A stretch of 64,000 bases of DNA from Tupaia tana (lineage: Eukaryota > Chordata > Mammalia > Scandentia > Tupaiidae): assembly GCA_026018925.1 (NCBI GenBank), contig JAKSZU010000135.1, forward strand, positions 124,001 to 188,000. Reading direction: 5' to 3'. Below the pieces are notes generated by a model, which was given only the letters and a program-made list of their open reading frames with translations, was not told the DNA's origin and searched no databases. This document shows, piece after piece, positions 56,737-64,000 of this stretch (the first letter of the stretch is position 1; each line of letters begins with the position of its first letter). The position numbers were made by a program, and so were the translations under genes.

Positions 56737-56791
<55 letters not shown>

Positions 56792-57028
56792 ATAGGGCGC
56801 GTGCACTCACCAGACAGACAGAGAGAGACAGAAGACAGAAAGCGAGAAATCACCCCCCAGGGGGGATGGCCATGCCATAATCCCTTCTCCTCCAGTCTCC
56901 TCTCAGGATCTTGGGCACGCACGCACACGTGCCTGGCATGAGTTCAAGCCACCGGGTCTGGGATGTGAACCGTGGTTGACTACGTGGGAGTCCAGCGACA
57001 TAGCCAATACGCTAACTGCTGGTCCCCA
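56727..57028 (-). mobile_element. SINE-A copy with a 49-bp internal T (A on its own strand) run
   Basis: The run at 56740-56788 lies between ttggagaggt and gctataggg, that is, inside the element rather than at its end. TSD catttttagaccat at 56713-56726 and 57029-57042. Confidence 0.93.
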
Positions 57029-57069
57029 TTTTTAGACCATCTTTAGTTCCTTGAATTTCTGCTCTTACT

Positions 57070-57470
57070 TTCATACATTCTGCTATGAGCTGATTTTTGT
57101 TCCTTCGGAATTCATATGTTGAAGTTTTACCTTCTAGTACTTCCAAATGTGACTATGTTTGAAGATAGAATCCTCAAAGATGCAATTGAACCAAGTCATT
57201 AGAGTGGGCATTAATCCAATATAACTGCTTTTAATAAGAAGAAGAGATTAGGACACTGATAGGTACTGATGAAATATTATGTGAAGATGGGATGAACATG
57301 ACCATAAACAAAAGAAAGAGGCCTCAGAAAAAATCAACCCTGCCAATACCTTGATTCAAACTTACAATGTCCAGAGTTGTGAGAAAATACAATTTGGCTA
57401 TGAAAGTCACCCAGTCAGTCTGTGGTACTTTTTTATAGCAGCCCTAGCAAACTGATACACAGCAAAACCT
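57070..57470 (+). mobile_element. MLT1-like MaLR LTR
   Basis: ttcatatgttgaag, ccaatacc...ttgattcaaac, and the end tatagcagccctagcaaac are in the order of an MLT1-type LTR on the plus strand. Confidence 0.8.
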
Positions 57471-57550
57471 AACTCTATGAGCTGCATGAGTTTAAAAAAA
57501 AAAAAAAAGAAAGAAAAGAGTTGTTTTTCTTCTGGGTCTTATAATCCAGT

Positions 57551-57819
57551 CGATAGGTTCATGTACCTACTATTTGAACAGAATCCTAACCTGTTTTCTG
57601 GTTCAAGTTTTAAGCAAAGTTCCTTAGTGTTTCTTTGATTTATTACAGTTAAAACAACTTTTCTTGAAATTACCAGCTGAACTTGCTATTGAAAGTAGTG
57701 ATTATTTAAGAAATTTTGTGAACAATAAAATGTGGGGGGAAGAGGAATGGTAAACAACTGTAGACTCCAGAGATAGTGTGGGAGGAGGGTGGGAAATGAT
57801 AGAGGGTCAGAAATAGAGG

Positions 57820-57897
<78 letters not shown>

Positions 57898-58145
57898 AAA
57901 CTAGAAATGGAAAATTATTGACGATAATGCATGATTAAGCCACTATGCAGTATATTCTGGATGGGAAATCACAGTTTGTATGCTGCAATGATGCTCAGGG
58001 AATGAATGTAAATGAAGAAAAAAATGTTTCAGAAAAAAAGCTCATGGAAATACGTGTAATGGGAAAACTATGTATGAATTTCAAAAAGTTTTTGTACCAA
58101 AATAAATTCACACTTCAATTGTAAAAAATAAAATAAAATGAAATA
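57551..58145 (+). mobile_element. HAL1-like LINE, 5'-truncated 3' UTR with TSD
   Basis: Starts at gataggttcatgtacctac inside the 3' UTR. Flanks ataatccagt at 57541-57550 and 58146-58155. It carries (TA)n(TG)n at about 57824-57895 and, after the usual A-rich end (gtttcagaaaaaaa), about 100 bp resembling a hairpin-repeat arm before the final tail. Confidence 0.85.
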
Positions 58146-58170
58146 ATAATCCAGTTGAAGATATAAGCAA

Positions 58171-58731
58171 GGGACCAGCAGTTAGCGTAATGGCTATGTC
58201 GCTGGACTCCCACGTAGTCGACTGCGGTTCAAGTCCCGGACCCGGTGGCTTAGAACTCATGCCAGGTGCTTGTGCGTGCGTGCCCAAGATCCCGAGAGGA
58301 GAATTGTTGGCCGCCGCTGTTGGCAGCCGAGCCAAGATAGCACCGCTGCCTGCATAGGGAGGCGTGTCTCCAGTACTACAAACAACTCCTTCTATGGACA
58401 TGTTTTAGAGACAGCCAATCAGGACTTGCCACCTACAGGCGAAGGAACTTGCGGGTGGGGCCGCCGGGAGGATCCTATATATAAGGGGGAAAAGGGAAGT
58501 AGAGGAAGAAGAAGAAAAAGGAATCCTGTGAATAAAGGCTGCGTGAGGAAGAACCGGGTGTCGTGTCATCTCTGCAGAAGTGACGCCGACAGAGAATGGA
58601 GGAGAAGGGATTGCGGCATGACCATCCCTCCTCGGGGATGATTTCTCGCTTTCTGTCTTTCTGTCTGTCTCTATCTGTCTGGCGAGCGCACGCGCCCTAT
58701 AGCAAAAACCTCTCCAAAAAAAAGAAAAAAA
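58171..58731 (+). mobile_element. SINE-A split by an ERV2-like solo LTR
   Basis: 12-bp TSD agatataagcaa at 58159-58170 and 58732-58743. Head and centre at 58171-58304; remainder from 58598. Removing the LTR and one gagaat restores a normal SINE-A. Confidence 0.96.
58305..58591 (+). mobile_element. Compact 287-bp ERV2-like solo LTR
   Basis: Ends tgttggc...gccgaca and 6-bp duplication gagaat (58299-58304 and 58592-58597), the target size of class II retroviruses. Promoter and processing signals are intact: CCAAT at 58414-58418, TATATATAA at 58476-58484, AATAAA at 58531-58536. The spacing implies a very short R and U5 of roughly 40 bp each. It is unrelated in sequence to the LTRs at 28984 and 54502. 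No internal viral sequence is present; recombination between two LTRs probably removed it. Confidence 0.92.
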
Positions 58732-58743
58732 AGATATAAGCAA

Positions 58744-59367
58744 ATAAACAATCACGATTAAACAATAACAAAATCTGGTAACTGGTAAGACCTTAATGCA
58801 TGTTTCTGAGTCAGCAAATAAATACTACAATTTTTAAATATTATTAGAGCTGTCTTAATAAAAAAAATAAATGAGATTATAAGGAAATGAGTAGCAAGAA
58901 TAATTATGCTGAAAGGCTAAAACAAAAGAAGAAATAAACAGTTTGGGTTAAAAAGAAAGAAGGAATACATCAAGGAACTCTTTAAGGTTTCTTTCCACTA
59001 TGACAGTATATGATTCTATATATTATCTAAATAAAATATACATGAAGTCATTCAGAAAGAAGTTGTAGATTTTAAAATTTTAGTTTATAAATCTATTGCA
59101 AGATGAAAATGCATACTGAGAATCACTTTTCTCAGGGACCATTGTAGATGACATTAAATTTTTCCTCTTATCTGGATATTTTAGTATCATACTCACTTGA
59201 CCAGAAAATTGAATCATCTCCCCACTGTTCCCACCCCCCCCCCCTGCAAAATTTCTAAACATATCCCTAGTACATATCCCAAAGAAATGCTTGTGCTTCA
59301 GGCTATTTAGTACATGGATGAAAGTGTGATCTTCATTAACAAGATCCTCTTTCTTCAAAACCCAAAT
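58744..59367. other. Unassigned AT-rich sequence
   Basis: A C11 run near 59234; no gene or repeat family recognised. Confidence 0.4.
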
Positions 59368-59583
59368 AGGTTACACAGTGCTGGTAAAAGCACATGGATC
59401 CCACATGGCTGACTGCACAGTTTGAGTCCCAGATGTAACAGTTTGAGAAACATGGTGGGTACGTGTGCATGCATGCCCAAAGTCTATTGCAATGTGACAA
59501 TTCCCTGTGAGGGATGCTTTCTCACTTTCTCTATCTGTGTGTTTCAGGCGAGCACACACACCCTCTGAGAAATTATTTTTAAT
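59368..59583 (+). mobile_element. SINE-B copy, old
   Basis: ggatcccacatggctgactg; gtgcatgcatgcccaaag; tail ccctctgagaaatt. Confidence 0.72.
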
Positions 59584-59667
59584 CGAAATGCATGTATGAT
59601 TTTTCATAATATGCATTTTCATAAACTTTGGAAGAGTTGTGTGTGTCTGTGTGTGTGTATGTATGTG

Positions 59668-59678
<11 letters not shown>

Positions 59679-59737
<59 letters not shown>

Positions 59738-59740
59738 TGA
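59679..59740. repeat. (TA)n(GA)n microsatellite
   Basis: TA run at 59679-59714 then GA run; preceded by tg-rich sequence. Confidence 0.92.
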
Positions 59741-60019
59741 GAGAGTGTAGAACTTCTTTACATCTTAAGTTATTATTCCTTCATCTGGTCTAGAAATTGC
59801 AAATATTTTTTGTCATTTTTGTCAATGAACAGTGTTTTTTTGTTTTTATAGTATGTAGTATAATTCCTTGAGTCTTTTTGGTGCTCTCTGAAATACTTAA
59901 TTCTTTTATGTGTACTGAATTGTAAAATCTATACTAACACAAAGAGGATAAACACTACAAGCAAAGGGATAAATTTTTCTGGATCTATATAATTAATTAC
60001 ATATGATGAATATTATATT

Positions 60020-60134
60020 TAAAAAATTAGGGATCAAAGGCCAGGTGTTTGCGTCCCCCAAATTCTTTTTTTAAAAGAATTATTCATTTAATTTTCTTTA
60101 TTCATTCATTTATCTTAATTTGACCAGAGAGAGA

Positions 60135-60179
<45 letters not shown>

Positions 60180-60390
60180 ACACACACATGAAATAGAAAG
60201 AAAGTAGAAAAGTCAGAAAGCAAGCCATCAGGTCCTTAACCACCATGCCACCAGCTGGTCCCTAGTGTTCCGCAAATTCTAAAGGGGTGGAAAAATGTAA
60301 AAATAAGGACCATGTTATGTTCACATCCCATTAGGGGATTCTCTCTCTCTCTCTCTCTCCCAAGAGCATGTACCCTCTGGCAATAAAACA
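60020..60390 (+). mobile_element. Nested SINE remnants with (CA)n
   Basis: A minus-strand SINE fragment (about 60075-60262, ending ccaccagctggtcc) carries a CA run at 60139-60190, and appears to sit within an outer plus-strand SINE remnant ending catgtaccctctggcaat. Confidence 0.5.
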
Positions 60391-61553
60391 TCAGTGATTA
60401 ATTATGATTTACTTGTAACATAGAGGGGAAAAATATTAAAATAATAGGAAAAACATTAGTTCACAATTTGAAAACACATATCCTGAATAATTCTTTATGA
60501 TTTAAAGATTTAAGTATTTTGAGAAATTGAACTGAATATAACTAGAATATAACAAATACAAATAGATATTGATACATATTAGATATTAGGATAAGTTAAA
60601 TTTACATAAAAAGAATGATAAAAGAAACTATGGAAGAAACAAACATTAATAAATTAAACTACATGATAAAAAAGGTATAGTTACAAATGGTACAATATAC
60701 AAGAAAGTGAGAATGTAAAGATAAAAAGAGGAGAAACAAAGAAGGGTGGGTGGGAAGGGGGGAATAAGGAAGAAAAGAAAACATATTGGCTCATATGACT
60801 AAAAGCACGTAGAATATATAGGCTTAAAATATGGTCAGATCTAAGACTTCAAAGGGTGTCAACAAAATCTGATTTTCTTCTCTTTTCCTGGATTGCCTTT
60901 CTTATGTACATTTTATTCTCAGATCATGTTCCATTTTAAAATATAAACTTGCTGCAGAATATTTAACATTACAGTACTTACTTTCAGATACAAATTATGA
61001 ATGAGAGAGCAAGTCAGCCTTCTCAATAATTTAACAAAATTCCAATATCTAATTGTGTTGTTTTGAATTGGCCTGACTTAGGCAATGTGCACATCCTCAA
61101 ACCAGTCTCATAGATCAAGATAGTAGAATGCCTAATTGACCCCATTAACATATGCCACACTGTCAATTTCTCCAAAAACCACATGGTCTGAGAAATGAAA
61201 GAAAAATCAGTTATAGTTACCAAAAATAAGCAAACAAATGCAGAAAAATAAAACAACCTAGATCCATTACAATAACAAAACTCTCTAAGAACAAACAAAA
61301 ACAGGAATAACACAAATGATTGGGGAAAACAAAAATAAATTTTCTTGGTGGGGGTATAAGGTAGATAGCTGCATTTTTATCTAGCCCCCATCTAGTACAC
61401 ATTCAATTAGAAGATTGCTCTTACTTGGATCTCAGTTTTAAAGCATTATGTTTATAAAAAGATAAGGAAGAAAGTTTAGCAATGATAAGAAAACTGATAA
61501 CTTTCACAAATTGCAGAAAAAAAGAGAAGATATAAGAAAATAAATATTTTAAG
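60391..61553. other. Unassigned AT-rich sequence
   Basis: No gene or repeat family recognised in ~1.2 kb. Confidence 0.4.
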
Positions 61554-61646
61554 TGCCAGCCCAATTGCCTAGTGGTTAGAGAAATCAGATCCTGCATGCT
61601 GAGTGTGGTTCAAATCCTGGTCCCAGTGGCTTGAAAAATAAGCCAG

Positions 61647-61697
<51 letters not shown>

Positions 61698-61836
61698 GGT
61701 GTGAAAAAATCCTACCAGGACAGAGAAATGGAGAAGTGATTGCAGCATGACCATGCCACTTTGGAGGGTGCTTTCTCCCTTTCTCTCTTTCTCTCTTTCT
61801 CACTGGTGAGTGCACACACCGTCTAGCCATTACAAA
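61554..61836 (+). mobile_element. SINE-B copy with (TG)n
   Basis: gccagcccaattgcctagtgg head; TG run at 61649-61693 at the usual cgtgtgcgtg position; tail ccgtctagccattac. Confidence 0.78.
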
Positions 61837-61994
61837 ATATTTTGAAATATTGGTGACTGGGATATTCACTGATGTTTTTGTTTATACTTTTTTTCTTTAT
61901 CTTGCTTGTATGCATGAACCTTAATCTTCTGACATTGGTATTGATTTATATTTGTGTTGCTTTCACTTTGAGACTTGTTCTTGACTGTTTTATT

Positions 61995-62335
61995 TCTTAA
62001 TGACCGAATACCTGAAACTGAGTAATTTATAAGAAAGGGGCTTCTTTGCATCATCATTCTGGAAGCTGAGAATTCAAAGAGCATGGTGCCAGCAACTGGT
62101 TAAGGCCTTCTCATGGCATTACAACATGGCGGAGGACAGGATAGTGCATGTCATGTCTCTGTCTCATTTCCTCTCCATATAAACACACCAGGACTCAATT
62201 GTGGAGTGCCTTATCCTGATGCCTAATCTCTTCACAAAGTTCAATATGATAATTAGACTAGCTCTTCTCTAAATATCTTCACAATGCAACCAAATTATGG
62301 GAAGGGGGAAACATTCAAATCATGTCACAGGTAAA
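61995..62335 (-). mobile_element. MST-like MaLR LTR
   Basis: Plus-strand taatgaccgaatacctgaaac, tttataagaaaggggcttc and ccaaattatgggaaggggg are the complement of an MST-type LTR. Confidence 0.72.
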
Positions 62336-63514
62336 TTACTGAAGCCTTCTGAACCTTGTAAACTCCAGATGACAACACAGACGAGGAAATGTACCAAGTT
62401 AGGGATTGTCCAGGGACTGAGAGAGACTCCCCACTGCAGCGAAAGGATAAATGAGGGCTCTTTATTACCATCAAGCACAAGGATCTGAACTGTGAAATAA
62501 TTCTGCAGTCTCCATAGCCCTGAATTCAGTGTAAGGAATCTCCAAAAATCGATGAGGCTATGTGATTACAGGCAAGGAACTTGTGTAGTTCCTATCCTCT
62601 GGAACCCAAGAAGCTATAGCATGTCACCATTTTGAGAGGAAAGTCATCATTATGCTGAAGCTTGCTCTAAGGGACAGCAGCCCCTGCATCTCCACATCCC
62701 TAAGGCCTCACCCAGACCTCATCATGCCTAGACAAGACAGTGAAGCACTGCTAACCGCAGCTAGATCCAGTGGCACAGCCATGAACCCAGAACTCAGGCC
62801 CCCACTGCATCATATACCTTAAACCATAGAGAGTCTAGCGCAGTGTGAAGGCAGCCCTCAGGACAGGATAAGTTATCACACTTGGTCCTTGACCCTGTCC
62901 TTGCAGAGCTACTGGCAATTTTACACACTCACTAGACTCTGTGGGCAGACTCCCCTGATCCCTGCAGCTGCAGGAAATTTTGTTCCTTATCTATTCAAGG
63001 CTGCTGGGACTAATATGCGCTTGCTATTATAGAAACTGTAAGAAGACTTTTCAGGCCCATATAGTCACTGGGGACTGCACGCTTAACTCTTCCATCTCCC
63101 AGAGAACTGGGCATACCTACTGGGAACTGTGAGTCAGTGTTTAAATCCCGTATGCTGCAAGTAACTACTCTCAAACTGACAGGTCACAGGGTTTTATATG
63201 CACTCACCACAGACTATCCTTTCTGCCTTCTTGGGCCATAGGGACACTTGTATATTTGCCAGGGATATCAGACTACTGGCTCTTGAACCTGTGGGTGAAG
63301 TAAATGAAATAGATTAAAAAATGAATACAAAAGATCAATTAAACAAGTTGATTTTCTTGAAAGGATATACAAAATAAACCATTAGCTTGACTGAGTGAGT
63401 GAAAAAGGCAAAACAAAACAATATGAAAAGCAGAGACTACCAAAATAAATAAAAAACAGAAATAAAAAATGAACCACATTCACTTCTGTGGTTTCCCTGG
63501 TAATTTACAATTTT
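62336..63514. other. Unassigned sequence
   Basis: About 1.2 kb beside the MST-like LTR. It could be flank or decayed MaLR internal sequence; no landmark decides. Confidence 0.4.
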
Positions 63515-63769
63515 TTAAATTTAATTTTTAACAATTTGTCATAGAACACTTGTGTTCACCAGAAAGACACAGAGAGAAGGAATCGAGAAATCATCCCCTG
63601 GGAGGATGGCCACATAGCAATACCTTCTCTTCCATTTCCTCTTGGAATTTTGAATACACACACATACTTGCTTGGCGTGATTTTCAATCTGTGAGGTCTG
63701 CAACTTGAACTGCACAGTCAGCCATATGAAATTCAGTTGCCTTATACACTACACTACCTAGCTGGCCCA
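63515..63769 (-). mobile_element. SINE-B copy
   Basis: ttgtcatagaacacttgtgt to ctacctagctggccc. Confidence 0.8.
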
Positions 63770-63794
63770 ACCTCATTTAAATTGAAGAGGTTAG

Positions 63795-64000
63795 GGCCAG
63801 CAGATGGCGGAGTGGTTAAGGTGCTAGACTCTCATGTGGCCAACCCCAATTTGAGTCTCAAACTGAGAATCTGGAAACTCAAGTCAGGCACGTGTGTGTG
63901 CACGCTCAAAACCCCCAAAGGAGAGTGGAGAAGAAGAGATTGTGGCATGGTCATCCTCCCCTGGGGGTGAGTTCTCACTTTCTCTCTCTCTCTCTCTCTG
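63795..64000 (+). mobile_element. SINE-B copy, cut by the window end
   Basis: gggccagcagatggcggagtgg head to the CT-rich part; the tail lies outside the window. Confidence 0.85.

Overview
This is non-coding placental-mammal DNA. I found no intact host gene, rRNA gene, functional tRNA gene or CRISPR array. The evidence for a mammal is the repeat content: L1 LINEs, a MIR, MLT1/MST-type MaLR LTRs with a THE1/MST-like internal region, hAT and Tigger fossils, and dozens of copies of one tRNA-derived SINE lineage. I see no Alu, B1/B2, carnivore CAN or Bov-B sequence. The species is unresolved. The MST/THE1-like material hints at Euarchonta, and a tree-shrew-type tRNA SINE is one weak possibility; this is inference only.

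SINE labels used below are mine. SINE-A is the young ~250-bp form: it starts gggaccagcagttagcg, has a perfect B box, and usually has clear target-site duplications (TSDs). SINE-B is older and diverged, starting gggccagcaggtgg. SINE-C is a short form lacking the central ~110 bp. SINE-D is a different tRNA-like family. SINE-A copies sit inside SINE-B, L1, MaLR and one another, so they are among the last insertions.

Layout. 0-5 kb: hAT fossil, L1 3' end, a processed ANP32B pseudogene, SINEs. 5.5-7.5 kb: an old, minus-strand, TSD-bounded LINE carrying ORF1 but no ORF2 (HAL1 type), inserted into a SINE-B. 8-14 kb: SINEs and an MLT1-like LTR. 14.2-18.0 kb: 5'-truncated L1 ORF2 plus 3' UTR, broken by three SINEs. 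20.8-21.2 kb: a 7-unit 61/63-bp minisatellite. 21.9-28.5 kb: Tigger, SINEs, a HAL1 3' fragment. 28.5-30.6 kb: an MST-like LTR interrupted by a SINE-A and a 1.28-kb ERV2-like LTR. 31.0-33.0 kb: MaLR internal region plus LTR. 33-41 kb: SINEs, MIR, hAT. 41.25-44.38 kb: the most notable object, a young HAL1-like element with tandem ~315-bp 5' monomers, an almost open ORF1, no ORF2, two successive L1-type 3' ends and an 18-bp TSD. 44.5-50 kb: nested SINEs and a hAT copy. 50.6-53.7 kb: old L1, minus strand. 54.5-55.2 kb: partial ERV2-like LTR fused to a SINE tail. 57-58.7 kb: MLT1-like LTR, a HAL1 3' end, and a SINE-A split by a compact 287-bp solo LTR with a 6-bp TSD. 59-64 kb: old SINEs, an MST-like LTR and unassigned AT-rich sequence.

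Functionally this is a record of retrotransposition. The HAL1-like elements share their terminal 3' sequence with the ORF2-bearing L1s here, which fits mobilisation by L1 ORF2 protein in trans, as the SINEs and the ANP32B copy must also have been. Most boundaries are estimates to within about 5-20 bp, except where a TSD is given.
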